Shown here: in pieces, positions 24,318 to 32,813 of the stretch
Position numbering within the stretch: the stretch's first letter is position 1
Layout: the number at the start of each line of letters is the position of its first letter
From: an uncultured Oscillospiraceae bacterium
Lineage (GTDB): Bacteria; Bacillota; Clostridia; Oscillospirales; Oscillospiraceae
Length of the DNA: 40,294 nucleotides
Direction: 5' to 3'
Assembly: GCA_947629795.1 (NCBI GenBank)
Contig: CANRFC010000027.1
Coordinates: 1-40,294 of the forward strand
Notes under the pieces: model-generated
The model's database searches: none
Told to the model about the DNA's origin: nothing
The model's input: the letters and a program-made list of their open reading frames with translations, nothing else
Program-made: the position numbers and the translations under genes

Positions 24318-25214
24318 TTAGTATAAATCACGGTTTTGCAGAAGGCGGATAAATTCCTGGCTGGCAGTGCTGAGTGGAAGCTCCGGATTGGTGGCCAAGA
24401 AGATTTTCCGCTTGGGTGGATTTTCGGTAAGGCGAATACGAAACAGGTCGCCCCCGGAGATCCAACGATCCACAAATAAATCCGGAGCGCAGCCGACAGC
24501 AATTCCGCTCTGGACAAAAGGGAGAACAAAGGTGGTGGTAAGTACGCTGATCTGGGGAGAAAACTGTAATCCCCACTGGTTGAACCAAGAGGACAGGTTG
24601 CTGGAAAAACTGCTTCCGACGGAAGCTGCCACCAGCGGATAGTGCAGGAGCGCCTTTGGCTCGAGGACCTTTCCACGGAGGTCCCAAAAATTAGGACCGG
24701 CGAAGAAGGCATCTTGAAATTCCCGGAGATAGGTAATGGAAAAAGGGAGGTCCGCTGGGATGGGCGTTACACCCAGGGCCAGATCAATGGTCCCAATCTT
24801 GAGCATATCCAAAAGCTCCTTACTTTGGCTGCCCTTGATCCGGATGCCGATGTTGGGATACCGGCTTTGAAAGACCGGGAGCCTGGGAAGGAGATAGTGG
24901 GTCAGGCCGGACTCGGTGGCGCCGATGGTGATCTCCCCCTCCGCCAAGTCCCGGATCCGTTTGAGTTTCCGCTCTCCTGCTTCTACAGAGGAAAGGGCCA
25001 CCTCTACATGGGGCAGCAACTGTTCTCCCTCATTGGTCAGGGCCATCCCATGTGGGGCTCTTCGGAAGAGGGATACGCCCAGTTGGGCCTCAAGTCGGTG
25101 AACAGACTGGCTGACAGCCGACTGGGTCACACAGAGTTTCTCGGCTGCTTTCGAGTAGCTGCCTGCTTTGGCGGCGTAGTAAAAGGCCCGGTAGTATTCC
25201 AAATTGAGTGCCAT
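24318..25214 (-). CDS. LysR-type transcriptional regulator
   Basis: A 298-residue LysR regulator. The N-terminal winged helix-turn-helix (residues 1-60: LEYYRAFYYAAKAGSYSKAAEKLCVTQSAVSQSVHRLEAQLGVSLFRR) binds DNA, and the periplasmic-binding-like effector domain (about 90-298) begins EITIGATESGLTHYLLP. The gene is divergent from the AtuA-CoA-transferase cassette. The 139-base gap holds a 7-bp inverted repeat (25238-25256) and the cassette promoter, the usual arrangement for a LysR activator responding to a pathway substrate. Codon use and GC are lower than in guaB, as in the rest of the cassette. Confidence 0.93.
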   Translation of the reverse strand: MALNLEYYRAFYYAAKAGSYSKAAEKLCVTQSAVSQSVHRLEAQLGVSLFRRAPHGMALTNEGEQLLPHVEVALSSVEAGERKLKRIRDLAEGEITIGATESGLTHYLLPRLPVFQSRYPNIGIRIKGSQSKELLDMLKIGTIDLALGVTPIPADLPFSITYLREFQDAFFAGPNFWDLRGKVLEPKALLHYPLVAASVGSSFSSNLSSWFNQWGLQFSPQISVLTTTFVLPFVQSGIAVGCAPDLFVDRWISGGDLFRIRLTENPPKRKIFLATNPELPLSTASQEFIRLLQNRDLY

Positions 25215-25237
25215 TGTGCGGTCCCCCTGTAAAATCT

Positions 25238-25256
25238 ATATTAGCTTGTCTAATAT
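25238..25256. promoter_or_regulatory. Probable LysR binding site
   Basis: ATATTAG, five bases and CTAATAT form a perfect 7-bp inverted repeat that contains a T-N11-A core, as LysR-type sites do. It lies 24 bases upstream of the regulator start and 20 bases upstream of the -35 box of the divergent operon. Confidence 0.6.
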
Positions 25257-25275
25257 CAACATTATTATATATAAT

Positions 25276-25304
25276 TTGATTTTAACATGAACAGCTTATA
25301 AAAT
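25276..25304 (+). promoter_or_regulatory. Promoter of the AtuA-CoA-transferase cassette
   Basis: TTGATT, a 17-base spacer and TAAAAT, 50 bases before the ATG. A TTATAA overlaps the -10 box. GCAAGC and GCTTGC (about 25306-25331) in the leader could form a weak stem. Confidence 0.65.
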
Positions 25305-25353
25305 GCAAGCAGAATATAGGCATTGCTTGCCTTGAAAAAGGAGGTTGCAAAAC

Positions 25354-26721
25354 ATGAAGAAAGTAGCTATTGGCGGCGGACAGGGCTTTTGGGGGGACTC
25401 CCCTGACGCGGCCATCCACATGATTCGTAGGGCAGATATTCAGTATATAGCTTGCGACTATTTGGCGGAACTGACATTATCCATTATGGCGAAACAGCAA
25501 ATCAAGGATCCCTCCAAGGGGTTTGCGCCGGATTTTATTACCAGATTGCTGAAGGAAGCCGGCAAGGAGGCTTGGCAGAAGAAGATCCGCATCTGTACCA
25601 ATGCCGGCGGCATGAATATCAGCGGCTGTGTATCGGCCATTAGGGAATGGGCTGCCGCCGAGGAGATGAAAGGGTATAAGGTCGGCTATGTTACCGGCGA
25701 CTCCATTAAGGAAAAGATCCCCCAGCTGCTCAAGGAGGGCTGGACCTTTCCCAATTTCGATTATGACGGAGATTTTAACAGCATCGTAGATAAAATATAT
25801 AACGTTAACGCCTACATCGGCCATGAGGCAATCGAGCAATGCCTGGAAGATGGTGCTGACGTGGTGGTGACTGGTCGAGCAGCAGACTCCGCCTTGTTCC
25901 TTGCGCCTTTGGCACACGAGTTCGGCTGGTTGGACAACGATTGGGACAACTTGGCCCGGGGCATTATGGCTGGTCACCTGTTGGAGTGCGGTGGTCAGGG
26001 CGCGGGCGGCAATTTTATGTACGACTGGCGGAGCGTTCCCCATATGGAGGACCTGGGTTTTCCCATCGCCGAGCTTACCGAGGATACGTTTGAAATCACT
26101 AAGGCCCCTGACTGCGGTGGCCTCATCAGTGAACAAAGTGTGAAGGAGCAGTTCCTCTATGAGGTACTGGACCCCGCTAATTACCTCACGCCCGATGTGA
26201 ACGTAGATATCAGCCAGGCCACTCTCACCCAGGTCGGCCCCGATCGGGTCCGGGTGGGGAATATCAAAGGCAAGGCAAAACCCAAGGACCTAAAGCTGTG
26301 TGTGGGCTACCACAAGGGCTGGAAGACCGTCTCCATGCTGAGTTTCGCTTGGCCTGACGCCTTCGAAAAGGCCCAGTATTGCGCCGATATCATCATGAAG
26401 AAGATGAAAAAGCGGGGTATGAAGGCTGATGATGTCCACATCAGTTACATCGGTGTCAACAGCCTGCATCTGGGCGTGGCCGATACCAGTGAGAAGGCCA
26501 TGAAGGACCTCAACGAGTGCGTGATGCGGATCGCTGTGTTCAGCGAAGACAAATCCGAGTGCGCTAAAATCATCCCCGAGATCAGCCCCCTCCAGCTCAA
26601 TGGTCCTCCGGGAGCCTCTTTCTTTGGAGGCCGTGCCCATGTCCAGGAGGTCATGGCCCTGTGGCCCACGTATGTGCCCCGCGATGTGCTGGACATCCAA
26701 GCCCATATTCAGGAGGTGTAA
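25354..26721 (+). CDS. AtuA-like protein (DUF1446)
   Basis: A 455-residue cytoplasmic protein of the DUF1446/AtuA family, named after acyclic terpene utilization in Pseudomonas, whose biochemical function is not settled. Typical parts are MKKVAIGGGQGFWGDSPDAA, CDYLAELTLSIMAKQ, RICTNAGGMN, VVVTGRAADSALFLAPLAHEFGW, GHLLECGGQGAGGNF and APDCGGLISEQSVKEQFLYEVLDPANYLTPDV. The end HIQEV lies just before a small gene for the AtuA-related C-terminal domain, which in Pseudomonas-type proteins is fused. ATG 25354 follows AAGGAGG; the frame's earlier TTG overlaps that site. It is the first gene of the cassette. Confidence 0.88.
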   Translation: MKKVAIGGGQGFWGDSPDAAIHMIRRADIQYIACDYLAELTLSIMAKQQIKDPSKGFAPDFITRLLKEAGKEAWQKKIRICTNAGGMNISGCVSAIREWAAAEEMKGYKVGYVTGDSIKEKIPQLLKEGWTFPNFDYDGDFNSIVDKIYNVNAYIGHEAIEQCLEDGADVVVTGRAADSALFLAPLAHEFGWLDNDWDNLARGIMAGHLLECGGQGAGGNFMYDWRSVPHMEDLGFPIAELTEDTFEITKAPDCGGLISEQSVKEQFLYEVLDPANYLTPDVNVDISQATLTQVGPDRVRVGNIKGKAKPKDLKLCVGYHKGWKTVSMLSFAWPDAFEKAQYCADIIMKKMKKRGMKADDVHISYIGVNSLHLGVADTSEKAMKDLNECVMRIAVFSEDKSECAKIIPEISPLQLNGPPGASFFGGRAHVQEVMALWPTYVPRDVLDIQAHIQEV

Positions 26722-26724
26722 GTC

Positions 26725-27054
26725 ATGGCTGAGATCTATTTGAACGAAATTGCCCACGGTCGCTCCGGCGACAAGGGAGACACCAGCAACGTGTGCGTTT
26801 TTGCCCGGAAGCCGGAATACTATGCAATCATTGCGCGGGAAGTCACGCCAGAAACGGTCCACCGTCATTTTGGAGATATGGTCAAAGGGGAGATCGTCCG
26901 CTACGACCTTCCCAGCCTGGGCGGTTTCAACTTCGTGATGAAACATGCTCTGGGCGGCGGCGCCACCATGTCCCTGCGGCTGGACAGCTTGGGAAAATCT
27001 ATGGGCAGCGCTTTTATGAGGATGAAGATCCATGTGGAGGACGGTGAGATTTAA
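26725..27054 (+). CDS. Small AtuA-related protein
   Basis: A 109-residue protein matching the C-terminal domain of long AtuA-type proteins (EIAHGRSGDKGDTSNVCVFAR; VTPETVHRHFGDMVKGEIVRYDLPSLGGFNFVMKHALGGGATMSLRLDSLGK). The HGRSGDKGDTSN motif suggests a phosphate or CoA contact, but no structure-based function is known to me. It begins three bases after the AtuA stop and overlaps the CoA-transferase start by one base (TAATG). The two AtuA pieces probably form a complex. Confidence 0.85.
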   Translation: MAEIYLNEIAHGRSGDKGDTSNVCVFARKPEYYAIIAREVTPETVHRHFGDMVKGEIVRYDLPSLGGFNFVMKHALGGGATMSLRLDSLGKSMGSAFMRMKIHVEDGEI

Positions 27055-28262
27055 TGTCTTCCCACATGGCATTGGAAAACCTGACGATATTGGATCTGAC
27101 CAGAGTGTTGGCCGGCCCGTTCTGCACCATGATGTTGGCCGATATGGGAGCCAATGTGATCAAGATCGAGGTCCCGGGCAGTGGCGACGATACCAGAAGC
27201 TACCCCCCCTTCCGGGAGCAGAACCGGAACGGGGAGCGGGAGAGCCTGTACTTTGCCAACATCAACCGCAATAAGAAGGGGATCACCCTCAACCTCAAGT
27301 CCCCTAAGGGGAAAGCGCTGTTCAAGCGCTTGGTAGAAAAGGCCGATGTAGTGGTGGAAAACTACCGTCCCGGCGTGATGGACAAGCTGGGGTTGGGATA
27401 CAGCGTGCTGAAAGAGGTCAATCCCCGCATCATCTACGCGGCGGTCTCCGGCTTTGGCTGTTACGGTCCCTATCACACCCGCCCCGGCTATGATATCCTC
27501 GCCCAAGCCATGGGCGGTATGATGTCCATTACAGGAGCGGGCGGACCCACCCGTGCGGGCAGCGCCCTGGGCGACATTTTGGGCGGTCTTCACGCCGCAA
27601 TCGGCATCCTGGCGGCAGTAAATGCCCGTACCATTACTGGTGAGGGACAGCGGGTGGATATCTCTCTTATGGACAGCGTAATCGCCGCCACGGAAAACAC
27701 TGCACTCAAATATCTGGAAAGCGGCGTAATTCCGCCACGGATGGGTAACCGTTATGCCGCTGTGTCCCCCTATGACAGCTTCCACTGTAAGGACGGCATC
27801 ATTATCATCGCCGCCGGAAACCAAAAGCTCTATGAAAAGCTGTGTACCGAAGTGTTGGGGCGGCCCGATCTCATCACTGACCCCCGGTTCACCGATATGC
27901 CGGGCCGCTTGGCCAACCAGGATGATCTGCAGGTGGTCATTGAGGACTTCCTAAAGGATTACACCATGGAAGCGGCGACGGAGTACATTCTCTCCAAGGG
28001 CATCCCCGCCGGCCCTATCATGGACATCAAACAGATCCTTGCCGATCCTCATGTCAGGGAACGGGAAATGTTCGTCGAGATGGACCACCCCACCCTGGGA
28101 CACATCACGGTCAACGGCTGTGCCGTTAAGCTCATGGATACCAAACCCTCTGTCCGTATTCCTGCCCCAGCACTGGGGCAGGATAACGAGGCAGTCTATG
28201 GCGATATGCTTGGTATAACCAAAGAGGCTTGTGAAGACCTGAAACGGCAGATGGTCATTTGA
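27054..28262 (+). CDS. Class III CoA-transferase (CaiB/BaiF family)
   Basis: A 402-residue CoA-transferase that would move CoA between carboxylic acids. LTILDLTRVLAGPFCTMMLADMGANVIKIE at the N-terminus is the family signature, Asp147 in GYDILAQAMGG is the expected catalytic Asp, and NYRPGVMDKLGLGY and ISLMDSVIAATENT are also conserved. Start and stop overlap with the small AtuA-related gene. In this cassette it would activate the imported carboxylic acid for AtuA-dependent degradation. The substrate is unknown. Confidence 0.92.
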   Translation: MSSHMALENLTILDLTRVLAGPFCTMMLADMGANVIKIEVPGSGDDTRSYPPFREQNRNGERESLYFANINRNKKGITLNLKSPKGKALFKRLVEKADVVVENYRPGVMDKLGLGYSVLKEVNPRIIYAAVSGFGCYGPYHTRPGYDILAQAMGGMMSITGAGGPTRAGSALGDILGGLHAAIGILAAVNARTITGEGQRVDISLMDSVIAATENTALKYLESGVIPPRMGNRYAAVSPYDSFHCKDGIIIIAAGNQKLYEKLCTEVLGRPDLITDPRFTDMPGRLANQDDLQVVIEDFLKDYTMEAATEYILSKGIPAGPIMDIKQILADPHVREREMFVEMDHPTLGHITVNGCAVKLMDTKPSVRIPAPALGQDNEAVYGDMLGITKEACEDLKRQMVI

Positions 28263-28357
28263 CTGTTTCAAGAGGAAATTGACAAACCGAAAGGGTGTGA
28301 TTTACTGGACAATTCTCGCTTCCAAGTTAATTTCGCAGTTAAGAAAGGAGAAAAATC

Positions 28358-29896
28358 ATGGGAAAAGACAATAAGGGAAAAGCGAAAGGCTTTGTAGCAA
28401 CTATCGAACGCGTTGGCAACAAGATCCCCCATCCAATGTACATGTTTACCATCCTTCTGGTCGTTGTTATGATCCTTTCCGCTATTCTCTCCGCAGCAGG
28501 TGTCTCTGTCACATACATGGCTGCGGATAAGGCCGGCGAACTTACGGAAACCACGGTCAGCGTAGTTAATTTGCTGAGCCAATCGTCTCTGCAAACCTTC
28601 CTGGGCAAAATCATCTCCAATTTTTCCACCAACTCAGTCGTCCCGCCTATCATTGTTCTTTCTATGTTTATGATGGTGGCCGATCAGGCCGGCTTCTTTG
28701 AGGCAGGTCTTCGGAAGATATTGAGCAACGCCCCCAACTTCCTTGTGACCTATCTGCTGGCTGTTGTTTGCATTTGTGTCAACATCTGCTCTGCCGGCGG
28801 TTATGTGCTGGCTGTTTCCTTGGGCGTGATTGTATACCGCTCCAAGGGACGGGATCCCATCGCAGGCATTTTGGTGGGGTGGGCCGCTTCTGCTGCCGGC
28901 TACACCGCCAATTTGCTTCCCGCCACCACCGATGTCACCTTGGCCGCCATTGCTGACACCCTCGCCCAGCCCTACGGTTACTCTGTACATCCCCTCTCTC
29001 ATTGGTATTTTATGATCACCGCCACCTTTATCCTGGCCGGTGTGACAACACTGATCGCCGAAACCTTCCTGAAGAAGATCTATCCCGATCCCGAGAAGGT
29101 CACTCTTTCCGATTCTGATCTCCTGGTGATGAAGACCCATGAGCAGAAAGGTCTGAAGTGGGCCGGTATTGCTGCCGCCATCTTTGTCGTTGCGTTTTTG
29201 ATCATGGCCGTACCCCAAAACGGCTTCTTCCGCTCCAAGGATGGTCAGTTGGTTCCCTCGTCTCCCCTGATGTCGGGTCTTCTTATGGTGATTGCCATTT
29301 TCTTCCTGATGGTTGGCGTCAGCTACGGCTTTGGCAGCGGCCGCTTTACCAAAGCTGCGGACATCCCCAAGGCAATGGCCAAGGGCATCTCCTCTGTCTC
29401 CGGCATGCTGGTCGTGTTCTTTATGGCCTCCCAGTTCACCTACGCCTTTAATACCAGCAATCTTGGAACAATCATCTCCATCAAGGGCCAGGTCCTGCTG
29501 AACAACATCGGCCTGAAGGGGATCCCCCTGTTCATTTTGTTCGCACTGCTCTGTGGTTTGATCAACCTGTTTGTACCAAGTGCGGCTACCAAATGGATGG
29601 CCCTTGCCCCTATCTTTGTACCCATGTTTGCAGGTATCGGAATGGATCCCAATTACACTATGTTGGCTTACCGTATTGGTGATACGATCACCAACAATAT
29701 TACCCCCCTCAACTCGGGTCTTCCCATCGCCATTTCCAAGCTCGAGGAGGTCAACGAGGGTAAGAAGGATTTCGGGTCCGGGATCGGCACTATCATTTCC
29801 GTGCAGCTGCCCTTCTCGGCAGCGTATTTCGTGTCACTGGTCTTGATGATGATTGTTTTCTATACTTTCCATATTCCTCTTGGCCCCGGTATGTAA
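28358..29896 (+). CDS. AbgT family transporter
   Basis: A 512-residue polytopic membrane protein of the AbgT family, which includes the p-aminobenzoyl-glutamate importer AbgT and the sulfonamide exporter MtrF. About eleven hydrophobic segments are visible. VERVGNKIPHP-type N-terminus (ATIERVGNKIPHPMYMFTILL), GYTANLLPATTDVTLAAIA, LFALLCGLINLFVPSAATKWMALAPIFVPM and YRIGDTITNNITPLNSGLP are typical. A leader of 95 bases separates it from the CoA-transferase; AAAGGAG precedes the ATG. I infer uptake of the pathway's substrate, an amide- or carboxyl-bearing compound. Confidence 0.9.
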   Translation: MGKDNKGKAKGFVATIERVGNKIPHPMYMFTILLVVVMILSAILSAAGVSVTYMAADKAGELTETTVSVVNLLSQSSLQTFLGKIISNFSTNSVVPPIIVLSMFMMVADQAGFFEAGLRKILSNAPNFLVTYLLAVVCICVNICSAGGYVLAVSLGVIVYRSKGRDPIAGILVGWAASAAGYTANLLPATTDVTLAAIADTLAQPYGYSVHPLSHWYFMITATFILAGVTTLIAETFLKKIYPDPEKVTLSDSDLLVMKTHEQKGLKWAGIAAAIFVVAFLIMAVPQNGFFRSKDGQLVPSSPLMSGLLMVIAIFFLMVGVSYGFGSGRFTKAADIPKAMAKGISSVSGMLVVFFMASQFTYAFNTSNLGTIISIKGQVLLNNIGLKGIPLFILFALLCGLINLFVPSAATKWMALAPIFVPMFAGIGMDPNYTMLAYRIGDTITNNITPLNSGLPIAISKLEEVNEGKKDFGSGIGTIISVQLPFSAAYFVSLVLMMIVFYTFHIPLGPGM

Positions 29897-29914
29897 AGGA
29901 CGCAGGTAAATGCT

Positions 29915-31615
29915 ATGTCAGATAAATTGACTCCGACTGAACGAGAATACATTTTTGCCGAAAAATGCTACCGGACATGTTCTATCCCCAGCCTCGGCAG
30001 GAGTTGGGAAATACGGGAGGAAATGGTCCCTTGTCGTGATGGAGTTCGTCTGCGGACGATTTGCTATTTCCCCGAGGCATCCGGCCCAGTCCCCTTGGTA
30101 TTTCAGCGCCTTTGCTACCCGCTGAAGGAAAAGCTGATGCGGCTGCACGGAGAGGAATTCTGTATGCGTGGGATCGCATTTGTCTTTCAGTTTTGCCGGG
30201 GAACAGGTGGATCTGAGGGAGAGTGGGCCCCCAACACCCTTTATGAGCGCACAGATGGCATTGATTTGATCCACTGGTTGGAAAATCTGGAGCAGGTCGG
30301 CGACATCGGCTATTGGGGGTCATCGTATATGGCCATGTGCGGGTGGGCCTTGATGGACGGCCTGTCCAGCCGGGTAAAAACCATGTACCTTACCCACTAT
30401 GGCACGGACCGGTATGCCTCCATGTACGAGGCGGGCCTGTTCCGACATGACATCGGGACCGGATGGGCAAAGAACAATGCGGGCTTCAAAATTGACGCAG
30501 ACTATTTGTCCTCCTGTCTGTACCGGCCAAATGTGGAGGTAGACGAAAAGCTTTGGGGGAGGCGAGTGGATTGGTATCGGGACTACCTGACGAGCGTAAA
30601 GGCCGACGATCCTCTCTGGAGTAGCGGCTTGTGGAAAGTTCTCCGCGAAGCTCCGGGCAAAGCGAAGATCCCCCTCTATATCGGGGAGGCTTGGTTTGAC
30701 CACCACTTTGGGAGCGCAATGAAAACCTATGAGGCGCTCAGTGAGGAGAGCAAGGCACACTCCACCCTTCGAATCGGCTGCTGGGAGCACAATTTTATGC
30801 CATGCCTCCACGGGCATCCCCAAGAACACCTGGAAAACAATAATTATGAGCAGGCGCTTCAATGGTTCATCCATGTCCTCAGGGAACAAAAGCCAACTGA
30901 GCGACGTATTGAGCTGTATGTGATCGGCGAGGACAGATGGCGCTCATTCCCGATATATCCAGTCAAGCCGGAAGAACTGCGCCGGATGTATTTTGCGGCA
31001 CCCACGGATGATCAGAAGTGCGGAGGACTGAAGGCCGCCCCCACCGCCGAGCCGGCGGAGCTTCACTTCGACTATGATCCGGAAAACTATGTACCCACCT
31101 GCGGCGGTGAGTCTGTTTACTCCTCAGTGCAGCAGCGGGGAAGTGTCCTCCAGCCTCCCATCGGTGCCCGGGAAGACGTCCTGTCTTTTCTGTCTGAACC
31201 CATTCAGAAACCCTTTGTTGTTATGGGAAAGATCAAGGCACACCTTTTTGTCCGTTCCAGCGCAGAGGATACGTCATTTGTGGTCAAAGTGTCCGAGGTG
31301 TCGGAGACCGGTGAGAGTTATAATATCAGAACCGGGATCACCACTTTGTCCTATCAGGAAGCACAGGGGAAAGGCGAGAAAAGGCCGGACGGTTCCAGAG
31401 AGATCTGCGTCACAATGTGGGATGTGGCATGGATGCCTGCGGCAGGCTCCCGGATCCGAATCGACATCACTTCGTCTGATTTTCCCCAGTATGCCATCCA
31501 TTCGAATTTTCCAGGGATCTGGTCCCTCCAAGACAAAACACAGGTTGCGCATCAGACCATTTGCATGGATGCCGAGCATCCCAGTTCCATAGAGATCCCT
31601 TGTGTCACTATTTGA
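29915..31615 (+). CDS. CocE/NonD family hydrolase (X-Pro dipeptidyl-peptidase-like)
   Basis: A 566-residue alpha/beta hydrolase of the CocE/S15 family, acting on esters or amides. The N-terminal part carries EMVPCRDGVRLRTICYFP and FQFCRGTGGSEGEW. The nucleophile is Ser137 in GYWGSSYMAMCGW, the acid Asp262 in GEAWFDHHF, and the base His292 in CWEHNF. The C-terminal jelly-roll domain (about 350-566) includes FVVMGKIKAHLFVRSSAEDTSFVVKVSEV. There is no signal peptide, so it acts in the cytoplasm on an imported substrate. It is 18 bases after the transporter and ends the cassette. The start ATG is 29915 with a weak SD (AGGACGCAGG). Confidence 0.9.
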   Translation: MSDKLTPTEREYIFAEKCYRTCSIPSLGRSWEIREEMVPCRDGVRLRTICYFPEASGPVPLVFQRLCYPLKEKLMRLHGEEFCMRGIAFVFQFCRGTGGSEGEWAPNTLYERTDGIDLIHWLENLEQVGDIGYWGSSYMAMCGWALMDGLSSRVKTMYLTHYGTDRYASMYEAGLFRHDIGTGWAKNNAGFKIDADYLSSCLYRPNVEVDEKLWGRRVDWYRDYLTSVKADDPLWSSGLWKVLREAPGKAKIPLYIGEAWFDHHFGSAMKTYEALSEESKAHSTLRIGCWEHNFMPCLHGHPQEHLENNNYEQALQWFIHVLREQKPTERRIELYVIGEDRWRSFPIYPVKPEELRRMYFAAPTDDQKCGGLKAAPTAEPAELHFDYDPENYVPTCGGESVYSSVQQRGSVLQPPIGAREDVLSFLSEPIQKPFVVMGKIKAHLFVRSSAEDTSFVVKVSEVSETGESYNIRTGITTLSYQEAQGKGEKRPDGSREICVTMWDVAWMPAAGSRIRIDITSSDFPQYAIHSNFPGIWSLQDKTQVAHQTICMDAEHPSSIEIPCVTI

Positions 31616-31638
31616 CGAAAATACCACATCTCTCTTTA

Positions 31639-31677
31639 CAGATGCCGGGGATTGGCCAACGGCCATCCCCGACATCT
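31639..31677. terminator. Hairpin after the CocE-type gene
   Basis: Arms AGATGCCGGGGATTGGCC and GGCCATCCCCGACATCT pair with two mismatches around AAC. There is no T run right after it. 31678-31813 shows no coding frame. Confidence 0.5.
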
Positions 31678-31810
31678 GCTAATGCTATCTTATTGAAAGA
31701 GAAATATTATGAATTGCGCGGAAGAATCCCTGAAGCTCCACTTATCAGCCAAAGTGATGGCCTTCCGTCTCTGAGCCGGAGCAGCTCCGGCCAGCAAATT
31801 GGAAACGCCA

Positions 31811-31857
31811 AAAAAAGGAACGTTGCAGAACGAAAAATTCTGCAACGTTCCCTTTTT
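31811..31857. terminator. Hairpin family copy B, right edge of the cassette
   Basis: GGAACGTTGCAGAA (31817-31830), the 7-base loop CGAAAAA and TTCTGCAACGTTCC (31838-31851), with A6 before and CTTTTT after, so it can end transcription on both strands. Compared with copy A the GC pair in GGAGCG is replaced by a matched AT pair, so the stem stays perfect. It ends 15 bases before the stop of the minus-strand GTPase gene. Confidence 0.85.
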
Positions 31858-31872
31858 GCGTTTTCTGCTCTC

Positions 31873-32799
31873 TCAGAAGGACACGACCTCCGGGTTGGCG
31901 CCCTGGGAGGGCCTGGCCTCCAGCACGTTCATCACCGGGCCCTTGCCCTTGTAGGCCGGGTGCTGGGCGATCTCCATGCGCACCGTGGCGTCGATCCACT
32001 GCCGGTCCTTGTAGGGCGCCAGGGCCTCTCCCTGGGCCAGCAGGCCCAGGAACTGGATGTCATTGGCGCAGCAGACCATGGCGAACCGGCCGGGACAGGG
32101 CACGCCCCCCCATTTCTTGGAGCGGAACATCACCAGCTTCATGTGGAGCTTCTTGCCGGCGTAGCGCTCGGGGTGGTCCATCACGTCCACATACCACACC
32201 CCAAAGTCGTCGTCGGGGATCTCCACCACCTCTGGGGTCAGGTCAAAGGGGCTCTCCTCCCCGGTAAGGTAGTTGTCGCTGGTGCCGTCGGTGTTCTCCA
32301 GGTAGATCTCCGCCCGGCGGTTGACCATCCGCAGGTTCCGCCTGCGCAGGGAATCCCGGAGCTCCGGGGTGCAGCGGTTGAAGATGATGAGGTCGGCGTT
32401 GGTGATCTTCTCCATCATCATCTGGCCCATGTTCTTGGCGTAGACGTCGAAGGTGTCCGCCTTGACGATGGTCATGATCTGATAGAGCACCCAGTTGTCG
32501 GGCAGGGAGCGCCAGAACCCCTCCAGGCTCCACATGCCGTTATACTCCACCATCACCTGCTTGGGGCGGTACTGCTTCTCCCAGGCCTTCATCAGGTCCT
32601 TGGAGAGCTCCTCCTCGTCCTCCACGGTGACCACGGTCACGTTGTCCAGAGCGTTCCTCTCGTACTCCAGCTCCCCCTCCTCGCAGCAGACCAGGAGGGT
32701 CTTGTCCTCCCGGGCAAAGCCGTCCTCCAGGGTGGAGTTGATAAAGTCGGTCTTGCCGGCGTCCAAAAACCCGGCAATGAGATAGACAGGAATTTCCAC
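31873..32799 (-). CDS. COG0523-type GTPase fused to a DUF1980-like C-terminal domain
   Basis: A 308-residue protein. The N-terminal CobW-like domain has Walker A GFLDAGKT (10-17), then VCCEEGELE (38-45) in place of the usual CxCC, and LIIFNRCTPELRDSLRRRNL. The C-terminal part (about 195-308) includes DFGVWYVDVMDHPERYAGKKLHMKLVMFRS and GRFAMVCCANDIQFLGLL, which resembles the TIGR03943/DUF1980 family (YcgQ-like, with a CC-x-A-D-like motif). That similarity is from memory and needs checking. The start is GTG (32799) with a G-rich site; an upstream in-frame ATG overlaps the preceding gene. It follows the His-rich GTPase by 14 bases and is in its operon. I infer a role in metal trafficking. Confidence 0.8.
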   Translation of the reverse strand: MEIPVYLIAGFLDAGKTDFINSTLEDGFAREDKTLLVCCEEGELEYERNALDNVTVVTVEDEEELSKDLMKAWEKQYRPKQVMVEYNGMWSLEGFWRSLPDNWVLYQIMTIVKADTFDVYAKNMGQMMMEKITNADLIIFNRCTPELRDSLRRRNLRMVNRRAEIYLENTDGTSDNYLTGEESPFDLTPEVVEIPDDDFGVWYVDVMDHPERYAGKKLHMKLVMFRSKKWGGVPCPGRFAMVCCANDIQFLGLLAQGEALAPYKDRQWIDATVRMEIAQHPAYKGKGPVMNVLEARPSQGANPEVVSF

Positions 32800-32813
32800 G
32801 CGCGTCCCCCCGC

